Source: Phyto melanocephala
Taxonomy: Eukaryota > Arthropoda > Insecta > Diptera > Rhinophoridae
Direction of reading: 5' to 3'
Assembly: GCA_941918925.1 (NCBI GenBank)
Contig: OW799234.1
Span: forward strand, 85,634,497-85,698,496
DNA: 64,000 bases
The notes beneath the pieces were generated by a model. That model searched no databases and was not told the origin of the DNA. It saw only the letters and a list, made by a program, of their open reading frames with translations. Made by a program: the position numbers and the translations under genes. Each line of letters opens with the position of its first letter. The stretch's first letter is position 1. Of this stretch, positions 22,354 through 35,214 are shown piece after piece.

Positions 22354-24519
22354 TAGTACATTTACAGCTGCTCGAAATAAAGCAGATTTAAATCAAAATC
22401 TGCACCGTTTACACTATTGGTTTTAGACATTTTTCGCGATTTTGTTTTCAAAACAGTTTATTTATTAATAAGGTGGTGTAGGCGGTCTCTATACTCTGTC
22501 CAAAACTCAAACTCCATATTAAAAAATGTAAACAATAAAGTATTTATGTAATTGCAACCGCCTTATTGAATTTTTCTTTATGCAGCGTAGTATTTTTTAG
22601 TACGAAGTAGTACTAGATTTTGCGTAGGTTTTGCCAAAATCAAATGGCGAAGAAGATTTCGTTTTGTATGGAAAAGCAAGTAAAATTCAAATTGATTTGC
22701 TTAGGATGTAAATGCACTACAGTATTTATCGCTTATATGCACGTCGGTTATAAGCATTTCTCGCTTTTATGCATCCAAACCTGTGCAATTTCAGCTTGTA
22801 ATTTAAAATATACATAAAAATTTCGTCTATATGCATTTCGCTTTTATGCATTTATCGCTTTTATGCACCATAATTTTAATATAATTTGAATAAATTACAA
22901 AAGAAATTGTCTTCTATATGAATCATGAATAAATGCGTTCAAAAATGAGTGCTAACAAACGAATATGCTTGTCTATAAGGCAAAAGCTTTCAATTATAAA
23001 TGAAATTGAAGATTCTACTAAATAATATATTTGTAAAAAGTATGAATGCTCAATCGACACCGTAAATCGTATTCCAAGAGACAAAAGTTCTATTATTCAA
23101 AGCAGCAAAACATGCAATATATGCCGCAAAGAAAAAATCGAGTCGAAAATAAAAAAAAGGATAAGGCATTATCGAAATGGTTTGATCAAATAAGTTTGTC
23201 TGGCGCTGTAGTGTCAAACAATATGCTAATGGAAAAGGCCAAACAATTTGACATTGCCCTGAACGAAAATTTTTATCCTACACCTGGCGGGACTACTTTT
23301 CAAAGCATTGCCCTCATCAACACTCAATAGGAGTGGTTTTAAAATTTCTGGAATGACGTCATCAAAAGAACGTAAAACTTTACTTCTTTCGTGCAATGCA
23401 ACTGGTGACTATGTTTGCCATAGGTAAACCAAAACAGCCTCGATGTTTTAAAAATAAAAAAATTAAGTATTTTTCGCAAAACAAGGCATGGATGACACAG
23501 GACGTTTGGACTGAAATAATGCTAGCTTTTGATAAAGAAATGATTCAACCAAATAGAAAAGTAATCTTATTCGTAGACAATGCCACAGCGCATAAGCAGA
23601 TAAGAACGTTGACGTTCGATATTTACCAGCATATATCACCTCAATTTTACAGCCTTTAAATCAGGGGATCATTCATTATTTCAAGGCATACCATCGACAA
23701 AATATAATACGTAAGCAAATATGAGCTTCAATCAAGCTAACGAGGATGATGACAATGAGTATGTACCAATTCCATCAGTAAGTAATGCAGTGGAATATTT
23801 AGGTAGTTTACGGTGTTTTCTTCAAGCAAGAAAAAATGCATTGATTGATGAATTGGAAAAAATTTAACAATATATTTTTGAGAGCTGCTGCAAAAATGTA
23901 CAAAAGAAAATAACAGATTTTTTTGAAATTAGTATGCATTAGACTAAGTACTTTAATTTACCTCAGCAATTCCAAATTCAAGTTTCCATTGCTTGTGAAT
24001 TTATTAGCAATGATAAGGACGTGACAAAATCACTTCTCACTTCGCAAGTATTGGAACTGCTGGGGCAATTCTAGTAAGCAATGAATTTCTAGTTTTTTAT
24101 GTTTTCAATCTAGTTGACTGATCTCAGTGAAATGATACTTTTAGTACAAACTTTTAATGTACAATAATATTTTTTATTTAATTAAATATTTTTAGTAATT
24201 TTTTTTTTTTTTGTAAAAATGAATTTTTAATAAAAACTGATACATATTTATATATGTATGTATGTATGTATGTATATGTATAAAAATTTGGATAAATTTT
24301 GTCTACTTTTTTTATATGCACCCTTTATGCAAATATCGGAGTTTTTATATATGCACTGCTTATGTTTATTAACGAGTTTTTTTATAAGCACCGTATATGC
24401 ATATAAACGTGCTTTTATATTTGCATTTCGCGCTTATATGGACAAAAAGCTGTGCATTTTTAGAAATACAAATAACCGATAAATACTGTATTAGATTTGG
24501 CTCAGGCGTAAATGTACTA
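22354..24519. mobile_element. Harbinger-like MITE (family E) split by a pogo element
   Basis: Ends TAGTACATTTACA and TGTAAATGTACTA-type inverted termini, flanked by TTA on both sides (22351-22353, 24520-24522). TWA duplications are typical of PIF/Harbinger. The body matches 49872-50321, including CGTTTTCAAAACA, AAGGTGGT and AGTAGTACTAGATTTT. A 1769-bp pogo element with its TA duplication is inserted near the right end (22720-24488). Confidence 0.85.
22720..24488 (+). pseudogene. pogo/Tigger element with degraded transposase
   Basis: TIRs CAGTATTTATCGCTTATATG and its partner ending GATAAATACTG, with TA on both sides. Subterminal TTATATGCA-type repeats fill both ends. The transposase shows the N-terminal HTH (around 23040), a CENP-B-type HTH (KALSKWFDQISLSGAVVSNN, 23163 onwards), and the DDE_1 domain from about 23390. 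The second catalytic Asp is in FVDNATAH (23572-23595). The third is changed to Asn in LQPLNQGI (about 23648-23671), where family members have LQPLDQGI. The block with the first Asp is deleted between about 23330 and 23345. Dead. Confidence 0.88.
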
Positions 24520-24522
24520 TTA

Positions 24523-26523
24523 AACTTATAGTGCCTCTCTTCATTCTAAATAAATTTTTTTAAATTTTCCAACTTGTATTAAAGTTTAATTTTAGCCTTC
24601 GCTTTTGCTCTTATATCTATACGAGAATTTGTTGTAAGATTATTTTTTTGAATGCAGAACTTTTTGATTTTTGAAATACAAATTTTTAATAGAAAACTAG
24701 CTAAAGCACAGGGTCTTTGCTGCAACAGAAAAATGGTACCTACCTACTTATGTATGTATATAAACATGTATGTACGTATGTACGTATGTATGTAGGTATG
24801 TATATCTACAAACAAATAATAAAAATTATATTTTTGCGCATTTAAACAGGGTTGTCAATAATTGTACTAATATCTTCCTTGTTTGGGTGGTGCCATAACT
24901 TGTAACCATCCCGTAGATGCAGAGACTAGGTTTGCAAAGAATTTTTTCGATCGGATTTGTAATTTGTCCGAACAAAGAATACAAACAAACAGACAATCGT
25001 AAATATTATTATTTTTTTTAGGTAGATAGGATACTAGATTAAAATTGAATTTTAATTTTATTTACATACCTATATGGTAATACCTACCTATGTAAGTATG
25101 TATGTATGTACATACATACCTACCTACTTATGCTTTTTATTTGTTTATTTCCTTTTCGAAAAATCAGATGATTTAAATGCAGCTTAGCTGAATGTTTGTT
25201 TATAGTACATACATATCTATTTACTAGTAAATAGTTGGCATGTATTTATTTTTCATAGGTAGGTACAAATATTTTTTTTTTGTTTATTTTTGTTCTATAT
25301 TTTTTATAAGGAATTTCTATTCATTCTCTTTCTTCCTCTTTCCATTCTTTCACATTGATAGGTTTTTTATCGTAATTAGTACAGTGCATATTATTTTTTT
25401 TATTTAAATTGTATATATACATACATGTGTATATATATGCATATGAAAAACGTAAATACTTATGTATATTACGTAGTTTACTGTTTGCGTCTCTTTAACC
25501 AACCCTAAAAAAAGCCAAGGAGCAAATTAAAAAAATTATTCATAATAATAATGAGCAATAACGAAAAAGAGAGTAGGTATTATCATAATAAATTTTAGAA
25601 AAATATAGTGAATACCATAAAAACAGCTTTTTTTATTTAAGGCCACGTGTACTACGAAAGTACAACAAAAAAAAAAAAAATAAAAATAAATAAATAAAAT
25701 AAAACTCAATATGAGAGCATGTGTTTTGTGTTCTGAAGAGATAGCATTTTATTTTCTTTTTAACCCCTTTGTTTTTTTGAGAAATTTAAAATCATACCAC
25801 TACTCATACACCGGTTTTTTATTTTATATATATACATACATACTACTAAATACACACATATTTGTATGGATACGAATTACTTTCTGGTATTATTTTGGAT
25901 TTTACTTAGAAGAGATTAATTATGTGTTTGTATCTAAACTTGTTGCTGTTTTGTATTCTGCCTCCTCACTACACTCCCCCCCATTAAAAAACTGTTTGTT
26001 TATACACTGTGTAGACGGAGCTCGAGCTTGTTGTTCTGTTTTGCTTTTTTTTTATTGTGTCATGCTTTTTCAATGTAATGTGTTGGCAGTAATGCCAGGT
26101 GTTTTTCTCGCTTTCCCCATAAAATTATAAAAAAAACTCAAAAATCCCAAAAGATTAAAAAAAAACACCATTTACGTAAAAAAAACAACACAAATTTGTT
26201 ATGAAGAGTTTTTTAAATAAACATGTTTTGTGGTATTAATTTTAATTTTGTTTATTAAAAAAACCCTAAAAAATCCACAAATATTAAAAATAATTAAAAA
26301 TATGAAAACTTTTAATTGAAATCGATTTATATGAACGTATATTTGTATTGTTTATAAATTTTTACCAAAAATTTAGTTCACTAAATTGTAAAGCTTCCGG
26401 CACCATAACGTTATTCTAAACAATGATTTAAAAAAATAGATATCATATAGGTATGTAGTTACCTACTTTTTATTTTTTAAATTGACGTTGATAAATGAAT
26501 TTGTATTCTTTTAAATCTAATCA
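24523..26523. other. Intron, microsatellites only
   Basis: Contains GTAC/GTAT tracts (24755-24802 and 25090-25125) and A/T runs. The open frame at 25711-26130 is Phe/Tyr-rich noise. CACGTG occurs once at 25644. Confidence 0.45.
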
Positions 26524-26647
26524 GCCTTATTGTCATTGGCGTTGACGTATTTTTTGGTATCGTGTAATATTTACGACAATGTAAAATGAATGAGACCTTG
26601 TCGTATTTCTGCCGTTTTCAACACGAAAACGCCAATGACAATAAGGC
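26524..26647. mobile_element. 124-bp MITE with 20-bp perfect TIRs
   Basis: GCCTTATTGTCATTGGCGTT is exactly inverted at the right end. Flanks TCA and GGA do not give an obvious duplication. No coding capacity. Confidence 0.85.
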
Positions 26648-28198
26648 GGAATATATCTATTATGAGTTGTGAGGATTCATTTTCGTTCTTTAAAAACTTT
26701 TCATTTCATATGAAGAGAATTTTTATCTAAAATTTTATTCATGTCAAATTGAAAGTTTGAAATTTTTAAGAACACAGTATAAGTAACGTTAACACTAATG
26801 TAAAGTAAAGGTTTAAAATGACTTTCATAATTTAGAAAAGGTGTTAGAAACAATAAAAACAATTAGTTTTTGTTGTCACCTTGTGATTGTTATTTAGCTG
26901 TTATTTTTTATATCTCGTGCTTAAATGTACCGATTTTTTTGGGACTAATATGACTAACTACAGGCATAGAAAAAAACCTAGCAATCATAATCTAAGTATA
27001 ACATACTATAATTAAATTGTATGATTGTGGTTCAAACATGTAATGGTTGCAAGTTATAATTATGTTTATTAAAAGTATCATGCAATTATAGTATTATGAC
27101 AACAAATGAAGTTTAAGATCTTCACTGTTTTCTAAAACAAACTATTGTTTTCAGCTATTACCTATGATAATTGTACTTACATTTTTATTTAAAACATTTT
27201 TTATTTTATTTTTGTTTTGCTTTTAATTTATATAAAATTTGATTATTTTTAAATTAAATCTTCAACGTTTTCATGAAAAGTTAACATTTAATAATTAAAT
27301 TTAAACAAACATGTAATCGTGCCAAAATGAATGATAAAACAAAATAAATAAATCTATTTACTTGTTTTGTATAAGTAAATTCTGTTATGGGGAATATATA
27401 AAAATACAAATTTAAAACATTTCCAATATCTCCTATTCCCAAGAAAATTGGAAAATATCAGAATTGGAGGTAAAATTCCCCAATACGGACCCCTGTGTGG
27501 TGTTATTTTTGTGTCAATGTTGCTAAATACGATTTTATATAAACTTTAATAAAAAATTAACTCTGAAAGTAATAGTGAAACTAGAATAAAATCTCGATGC
27601 AGTTTTACTGCACTAATTATATAAATATTCATAAATTATAGAGTGGCCTTAGAGTCCCAGATATCTAAGTCGTATCCTATAACTTTTTGCCCTTTCAAAT
27701 ATGAAACTACTAAAAAGTAACTTCTAATAAAAAGATTTTTTTTTATTTGATCAAATTGCATTATTAATCGATTTTAATATGTTTTGACGATATTTGGCGT
27801 AAAAATAATCTCATAAAATTTAATATCAAAAATAGTGGATACGTTTTCTTGGTAAAAAAGTTCTCTAATATGAACAAGATCACATACATATATGTATTAT
27901 TACTATTGTGATATATTCAGTATTTGTTTAAAAATTTTTATTAATTTAGATGTTTGAGTTGATATAATAATGATTCCTTAGGACGCGTTTTTTGTATAAA
28001 AATATCAAAATTTTGCAATCTAAAATAAGCAAAGCCGTCCTGTAAACGACTGAGATATACATACGTAAAAACCGTTTATATCTATCTCTGTTTTTACCTT
28101 TAAAAATATCTTTGAATGAAAAGAAAGATAAAGCCAAATACTTTTTTAAAAATCTTAAAAAAATGTTATTAAAGTCATGGTGTTCACTTACACACATT
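26648..28198. other. Intron, no feature recognised
   Basis: AT-rich, with no paired termini, splice-consistent exon or conserved motif that I can support. Confidence 0.4.
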
Positions 28199-28462
28199 AG
28201 CGGAAATTACCCTTCATTGCAAACGTGATGTAAATGTTGCAGATCTTGCAAGTCTGATATATATTCGATTGCAAACGTTGCTTTTAAAAATCTCCAACTG
28301 TTTTTAGTATTGGAAATAAGTGCTTGTGTGGGAAATGTAATTTTAGTGTATATTGTCTTTGATTTGTAGCAAACTTAAGAATATATGTACATATATACAT
28401 ACTAGACCTGCAACATTTGCATGATCTGTTTGCAACGAAGGGTGATTTTCCGTATTATCTAA
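28199..28462 (-). mobile_element. MITE, long-TIR family A, copy 2
   Basis: Reverse-orientation partner of 2854-3094. GCGGAAATTACCCTTCATTG at the left and ACGAAGGGTGATTTTCCGT at the right are inverted termini. ATTA flanks both sides, a likely 4-bp (or TTA) target duplication. The interior shares ACTGTTTTTAGTATTGGAAA with copy 1 in reverse complement. Confidence 0.8.
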
Positions 28463-29704
28463 AAATCTAAAAAAATTTTATTTATTGCCAATTTTGTAGT
28501 ACATAAATAACTTACTATGAGTTTTGTAATAAAATTAAACCTTTTAAATAAATTTAATAAAAATGAAAATTTAAAATTTGACACTTAATTAATTTGAATT
28601 GACACTTAATTAAAATTTTTTATCATTTTATTTACCTTAATAATGTTCAGAATAAGGTAACAAAAATATCATTTTTCTCCATGAAAGTTGATGGTTCATG
28701 GTAACCCTACCATAAAGCTTGCATTGTTTTGCTTCTGTTAACAACACAATAAAAAGAAATTTAAGCAGCAACTACTAATGTCGCAGTCGCTGCAACACAA
28801 ACACAACAACACCCTGTGTTTGTGTGTATTTATTGTTGCTGTTTATATTGTTGTTTGTATGGTGTGCTGGTTTAGAGTGTAAAAGCGTAAATTACTTAAA
28901 AAAATTAAAGAAAAAAAAACTGCTGTAGATTGTAAATAAAAAGTCATTGAACTTTGAACGAATTTTTTTTAAGGTTTTTTTTCTTATTTTTATTTCTTTA
29001 TTTTTTTAATTTTTTTTATCTGATTTTGTTATTTTTTAATAGTTTTTAAGGAAAGCTAAATTCACCAAATACCTAAGTAGGTACCCAGTATGTTTTTTTT
29101 TATTGCAAAAACGAAAAGAAAAAGAACTGAAAAGGGAAATTTTCGTGAATTTACATTTTTATTTTTATAACACAATTTTCTTTTTATTTTCGATCTGCGC
29201 CTGCTCTCTTTTTTCATTACAAACAACATTAAAGGTACCTATTCTTATTTTTCTTTTTGGGTATGGTTGTTGTCGCGTGGCATTATCGTTAAAAAATTGT
29301 TTTTTTACTCAGAGTAAGCAGCAAATTGTCCACATTTGGTGTAACTTTTGTTACACACCCCCTCTTTTTACTGTTTATTTTTGATTCTATTTTTCGCAAC
29401 ATGTTTTTCTTGATTTTGTTGTTTTTTGCCCCTTTAAATGTAAGTGTAATACTATAACGTAATGTTTTTATTTCAACCCATTTTCTTAAATACGTAAACG
29501 TATCATATGTTAATGATACGCAAACATACATATGTATGTGCTTACATATGCAGAACCATCTTGCTAAATTTTTAACTAGTTACGTTTTGAACCAGTAATT
29601 AGCTAGTTGAAACGAGACTAGCATTGAGTACAAATAAACAAAATTACCATTACAAAATTTAAGATTAGTTTGTTTTTCAAACATTAGTCATATTAATATC
29701 AATT
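28463..29704. other. Intron, no feature recognised
   Basis: T/A-rich. Open frames at 29103-29384 and 29289-29531 overlap on opposite strands and show no domain. Confidence 0.4.
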
Positions 29705-29711
29705 TAATATA

Positions 29712-29788
29712 GGTAATGTGTGTTGATGCAAAGGTTAGAGCGTAAAACTTAAAAACCAACATACCCTGGTTTAAATCCCGGCTGAGAC
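29712..29788 (+). repeat. tRNA-like relic (possible SINE head)
   Basis: A B-box-like GGTTTAAATCCCGGC (29770-29784) lies about 45 bases after GCAAAGGTTAGAGCG, which resembles an A box. A cloverleaf is not convincing, so it is more likely a decayed SINE head than a tRNA gene. Confidence 0.4.
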
Positions 29789-29910
29789 AAGAAAAATTTC
29801 AACCGCTTGATGTTAAATTGCTGTGTAAAATGTATGTATATTAAAATTTTTTCAGTATACCTACAATGTGAGGTGAATACGCTCACTACACATCCTATAA
29901 CAATAACTAG

Positions 29911-30480
29911 TACAGTAGACTCGCGGCAACAAAAACACTGCCTTACGTGAACACCGGATAAGATGAACATAATTTTTTTTTACACTGACTGACTGTAGCG
30001 TGAACATAGTGAGAAAGCCCTATAACGTGAACAAATTTGTCGGTTATCCAAATCGTTTTCATAAAAAGGAGTATCCCCGTAAATGATTGCACAGGTTAAG
30101 TTTAGTGCGCGCTGCTGACTTAGCATGATCTAATCTAAAGTTTTTTGTGAAAAATGTCACAAAAACTACCAAAATTCTAAAGTTAGCTTCTTGTAATTGG
30201 AAAGGCAAAAAATTCTCGCTCTTTTAGAAATTTTGAATCTCTTGTGGACTACAATTGCTCCAAATGGATGACAGCTGATATTTTTGAAAGTTGGTTTAAC
30301 TATTAATGGACGTTAAAGCTATCGCTTGGATTATAAAAACCGCACATCAGTATTTTTTGTTAAATTGGTTACCGTTTTGCAAAAATATTTGCACCTCTGT
30401 AATGCTAAAAATGAATATATTAACACCAATGCCAATTTTCATATGTTACAAACAAATTATGAAGAAGTTATAGCGTAAAA
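29911..30480 (+). pseudogene. pogo/Tigger relic
   Basis: The left end TACAGTAGACTCGCGGCAAC has the Tigger-type CAGTAGACTC terminus after TA. Downstream, one frame gives CSKWMTADIFESWF (about 30255-30300), matching the tryptophan motif of the DDE_1 domain. Stops and frameshifts are frequent. The right terminus is not found. Confidence 0.6.
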
Positions 30481-30602
30481 ACTTGTTTACGATTTCAATT
30501 AATTTATGTACGTTATGTTTCTGATGGCGTATTCAAAAAAGATAAAATCGGACATAAACAGTTTTATTTAATTTAAAATTTGTTTGGAAATTAAATTTCG
30601 TT

Positions 30603-30832
30603 ATCACACGACAGTGTAAAAGGGTATACATATGTAAGTATATAGGTTTCTCATTCCGTGTGAACGGGCTTCAAAAGCAAATATGACGTCGGAAATACTT
30701 AGTAAAATTAAGTATTACATGAAATTTAAAATCTAGGCTTAGCCATGATGTGCTATTTATACCTATGTATGTTCATGACGATGAAGGGTATTATAAGATT
30801 CGGCACGGCTGAATATAACGCTTGTTTATTTT
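30603..30832 (-). mobile_element. DINE-like element, deleted copy
   Basis: Begins with the inverted 3' hairpin (ACACGACAGTGTAAAAGGGT) and ends with the inverted 5' end (GATTCGGCACGGCTGAATAT, CTTGTTTA). Most of the interior is missing. Confidence 0.75.
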
Positions 30833-30884
30833 TACAATTATTAATGTTTTTACTTTTTCCAAACTTTAATTAATTTTTATTGAA

Positions 30885-31020
30885 TACTAGCCTGTGACCG
30901 CTATGTTCCTCTTAATGTTATACTATGTATGTCCCTGCGGCAAATGAATGACTAAAAATATCACAACATTTAAACAAACAAACATTTATATTTATTATAT
31001 TAGTGGGATACGATTTAATA
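30885..31020 (-). repeat. Noncoding dispersed repeat with ACTAGCC edge
   Basis: One edge is ACTAGCCTGTGACCGCTATG. The other, in reverse complement, is ATCCCACTAATATAATAAAT with a following TTTGTTTGTTT, a form common in insect interspersed repeats. No protein. Boundaries are approximate. Confidence 0.45.
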
Positions 31021-31774
31021 CAGATATTTGAACTAAATACTTTCACAGATTACGTTAGATGACTTTATTTTTTTTTTTTTTCGCTAGTACGTACATATAA
31101 ATTTCGAACAATCGAAACCCTTGCCTAACCGATTAACTAACAAAAAATATATTTATTTCATATTTCTGCGAGTTTTGCTTAACCTTCGTGATAATGGATA
31201 CTCTATGTGCTAATCTAGGTGGTTGTCTATCTTTTTTGTCAAATTTACTTTAATTCCGTTCAGCCGTTTTTTACGTGATTGATATTATTTCACGGTCACG
31301 TTCTTCTTTGTTTTAAAACAAAACTAGTCGCATAAATGTATGTAAGTATGTATACATATTTATGTGGATCAAGATTCGAGAATAATGTAAATTGTTCGTG
31401 TTAAATTAGTGAACACATATAGTGGATAGCAAATAGTATCCAAAATTTAACTTCTAACTGATACATAACAAATGTATACGTTTACGTGAGAGTATTTCTG
31501 CCGTTATGAAAGATACATTGTTAGTTGTTGTTGCTGCACATGTTAATGATAAGTATGAGTAAGATGACGATAAGCAACAAACTACACGTTTATTTATGTT
31601 CATTTTGTTTGCTTTATGTGCTGCTTACAGAATACGTTCGCTTCAGCAAGTGAAATTTTTTGTTTGTTTTTTTGCAATACACATTTAAAATGTTAAACGA
31701 TTGTGTTGTTAAAGCAACACATTGTTTGTTTGTTATTCTTAAATTTCTGTTATGGTATGGAGGTACATATGTAT
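31021..31774. other. Intron, no feature recognised
   Basis: Poly-T run at 31068-31081 and GTAT tract near 31338-31350; nothing else supportable. Confidence 0.4.
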
Positions 31775-32555
31775 GTATATTCATTTTTTCATTCTGTCAT
31801 TCCGTTTGTAACACATAGAAATAACCATTTTAGACCCCATAAAGTATATATTTTCTGGCTCCTGGTTTTATTTTAGAACGATCTAGCTATGTCTGTTCGC
31901 TTGTTGAAAGCACGATAGAGCTCGAACTGAAAAAGCCAGGGAGATCAATTTTTGCCAGAATATTTCTTATACACAAGGTTTGTTTGGTATTTAAAATGGG
32001 CTAAATCCAAATATTAGGAAGAGAATTATGGCTCGTAATGCAAGAGAAGGTCAAATATTAAGGGCCGATGTTGAATGTGAACCACACCTAAAGGTCAAGT
32101 TTTTTTTTTCTGTATTTCATTTGAAATTTCTTAATTTCAGACTTAACTCAATATGAACCATGGATAAATACACAATCAAGCAACGCTTTAAAGTTATTCC
32201 GGCTTATTATGAAATGGGCGTTCAAATCAAAATGCATTTCGTGCACTTCGTGATTCTCTTGGTCAACATAATCGTTAAAATTCGTCCACAATCACGAGAA
32301 TTGTGAAAAATATTTAAATTTCAGCAAAACAGTTCTACATATATGAAATGTGAAAACATCTGTGAATGCCTTCTTAGCTTGTTGGACGGAAAACATTGCT
32401 GTTTTTCGCAATAGTGTGGCAAAGAGCAGTCAACCACGACTCATCATAGTGCCCAACAATTGAACATCAACATTGTCATTACTTATGTACATACATAATG
32501 GTAAAGGGTATTATCAGATTCGACACGGCCGAGTACAACTTGTTTACTTTTTCTT
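31775..32555 (-). mobile_element. mini-me type DINE copy with nested mariner relic
   Basis: The outer parts match 38651-39000: TCATTCCGTTTGTAACACAT, GACCCCATAAAGTATATATT, TGTTGAAAGCACGATAGAG and GGTTTGTTTGGTAT. It closes with CACGGCCGAGTACAACTTGT. The interior after about 32045 is replaced by mariner sequence. Confidence 0.75.
32045..32500 (+). pseudogene. Mariner-like transposase N-terminal relic
   Basis: Starts with ATTAAGGGCCGATGTTGAAT, the terminus seen at 40338. From an ATG at 32160 it reads MDKYTIKQRFKVIPAYYEMG, the N-terminal HTH, then loses frame. The catalytic domain is absent. Same subfamily as 40324-40926, in opposite orientation. Confidence 0.7.
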
Positions 32556-32590
32556 TACACCTTGCGATTTGTTGAGTTTAATAAAAAAAA

Positions 32591-33347
32591 ACAAGTAACA
32601 GTGCTATATTCGGCCGTGCCGAATCTTATATACCCTTCACAACGTGTAGTCATGCAATAACAATTGTTTGTATCACCATTCATCCCATATAAAATACGTG
32701 CATACGTACACGTTAGAATAAATGTGGCATCGAATCCCAGCTGAGCCAAAAAAATTTTATTTTATTTTATTTAATATATTATTTATATCTTATTATTTTT
32801 TTTATATTTTTTTTAAATTTTTTGAAAAAATTTTTTTAGAAAAATTTTTAAAAAATTTTTTTAAATTTTTTTTTAAATTTTAAAAAAAAATTTTTTTTTA
32901 GTTTTTTTTATTATTTTTTTCTTATTTTTAATATTTTTTTTTTTTTTGTAATTTTTTTTGTTTGGTATGTTTTTACATGTATGTATGTATGTATGTTGTT
33001 GTTGTAATTGTGAAAAAAACGAGGTGGTCGTGGTTTTTTGCTCATATCTCAGAAAGTTATGGGGCGATTGTGCTGAATTTCAATAGCGATTCATTCCTGG
33101 ATATTTCCAAGAGATTGATACCATATACAGATCTGAGGAACGTATAGTTGCTTCTAAAAGTTGATTTCAACCAACACACGGACAGACGGGCAGACGGACA
33201 GACGGTCAGGGCTTAATCGGCTCCTCTATTCATAAGCTTTCAGAAAATATATACTTTATGGGGTCGGAAATGAAAATTGTAGAAATTACAAACGGAATGA
33301 CAAAGCTATATATACCCTTGTGCACCACAGGTGAAGGGTATAAAAAT
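32591..33347 (+). mobile_element. DINE-like element
   Basis: AAACAAGTAACAGTGCTATA with TTCGGCCGTGCCGAA hairpin at the 5' end, a T-rich expanded array at 32755-32960, CATATCTCAGAAAGTTATGG, ACGGACAGACGGGCAGACGG, and the 3' hairpin TGTGCACCACAGGTGAAGGG. Its 3' hairpin loop is of the GTGCACCACAG subtype shared with copies at 33729, 35802 and 57059, so it defines a subfamily. Confidence 0.85.
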
Positions 33348-33728
33348 GCTCAAAGTTTGCAATCAACTTGTTTAAATTGTACCGGATAATCAAAACCATT
33401 TTTATGTTTTATAAATATGGGTTATGCCAAATATTAAAAATTACAAAAAATTCTTCAGTTTTTTTTTGAAATTGTAATATTTGTTTAATTAAAAGATTAT
33501 AAAACGAATTGTATATTAAATTTGGTATATATTTTCGATGAAATATTTATTGTTACAAGGCTACATTAATTTAAATTGTAAAAATAGTTAAGATTAAGAT
33601 AACAAATTTATAAGTACATACCAGCGTACACTTAACAAGATAAACTTATTGCCTAAACAATCGATGCTTGCTTTAATGTGGGAATGTTAAACCCTATATA
33701 GAAAAATTTGATTTCGCCTTTTAATTTT
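33348..33728. other. Spacer between two DINE copies
   Basis: AT-rich with no recognised feature. Confidence 0.35.
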
Positions 33729-34316
33729 TTTTATACCTTTCACCTGTGGTGCACAAGGGTATATATAGCTTTGTGATTTCGTTTGTAATTTCTATAATTT
33801 TCATTTCCGACCCCATAAAGTATATATTTTCTGAAAGATTATGAATAGAGAAGTCGATTAAGCTCTGACCGTCTGTCCGTGTGTTGGTTGAAATCAACTT
33901 TTAGAAGCAACCATATGTTCCTCAGATCTGTGTGATATTAGTCTTTTGGAAATATCCGGGAATGAATCGCTATTGAAATTCAGCACAATCGCCTCTTAAC
34001 TTTCTGAGATATGAGCAAATAAACACGACTGCCTCTGTTTTTTTCCCATACTTTTACCATCAAAATTAAAAATTTTTCAGCCATAGAATAATTTATAGAC
34101 ACGGTTGTTACTATTTGTAGATATAATATGCCTTTACAGATATTCGTGAAAATTTTTGGTAAAGTTATAGGGAATTTTTTTTTAAAATATATATTCCAAA
34201 AATTTACAAACAAAAATATAATTTTTTCAGCTTCTGAACAACCTAGAGAGTCAATATTGGTGAGAGGAATTATCGAATTCGGCACGTACGAATATAGCAC
34301 TCATACTTGCTTTTTT
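33729..34316 (-). mobile_element. DINE-like element, GTGCACCACAG subtype
   Basis: Starts with the inverted 3' hairpin CACCTGTGGTGCACAAGGGT and ends with GAATTCGGCACGTACGAATA and a decayed CATACTTGCTT. The interior carries the subfamily's ATCTGTGTGATATTAGTC block and a divergent 5' half. It is 382 bp from the previous copy in inverted orientation. Confidence 0.8.
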
Positions 34317-35214
34317 AATGAAATTTTTTATTCTCACGAGAAAGCGAATTCCGTCGAATTCGCCACTTCATGTAATACCTAATTTGATATATGTATGTAT
34401 GAATGTATGTACCTTGGTACATACAAATTGGTAGCTACAAATCTTTGTGAGATTCCTAGTTTTTTTGCAGGAAAAAAATTAGTCGAATAACACAGTTCTT
34501 ACAGTTATTTTTTATTTAAGTAAAAAAGGAATTACTAGAGATAGAGAGAGAGAGAGAGAGAGTGATAGTTATAAAGTGGTGGAAGAAAGAGTGAGCGTCA
34601 CTTTTATTTATGTTGATAACTAATCTCTTAATTGCAATTGTTAGTATCCAGGAGCCTAATTATTTAATTACTTTACAATTACCTACTTAGGTACTTTGCT
34701 TTTCGTAATCTTACAGAACATTGGAATAGCTGTTGTTATTATTTGTATGTTATCAATTCCTTTACAATAGTGATAAGAAAATATAGAGTGAGAAATTGTA
34801 ATCTTGAGTGTTTTATTTAATTATAATCGCTTCGAAAACAAATGACAATAATGCTGATATCAATATGTGTATTTATTTTACAAGGTGACTATTTTTTACA
34901 AACATAGTTTGAGAGTGTGTAGGTACATATGTACATACATACATATGTTTATGAATTTTTAAAAATTTACAATAAATATTTGGCTGTTTCTGTAGGTCAC
35001 CTGTAAATTAAGTCTCATGCGTTCTTACATCGAAAGTATTTAAAAGTGCGGAATGTTTTAAAGTTTTAAGCTTGTGTTATCGAAAAATGTGTACGATATT
35101 AATTTATTTAAAGTATTGGCCATTGCCAGCTATATTTTTTTTAATTTTTCTGGCAACATATGGATTCTGCGTCAAAAGTACGGCTCATCATTTGAGGCCA
35201 AAAACGAATCAAGA
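34317..35214. other. Intron with GA microsatellite
   Basis: A (GA)n run lies at 34541-34561. The rest is AT-rich without a supported feature. Confidence 0.45.

Noticed and set aside
25711..26130. 139-codon frame with hydrophobic stretches
   Set aside because: Composition follows T-rich DNA; no family resemblance and no flanking splice sites that fit.
29712..29788. Possible tRNA gene
   Set aside because: Only the B box is convincing; the arms do not pair into a cloverleaf.
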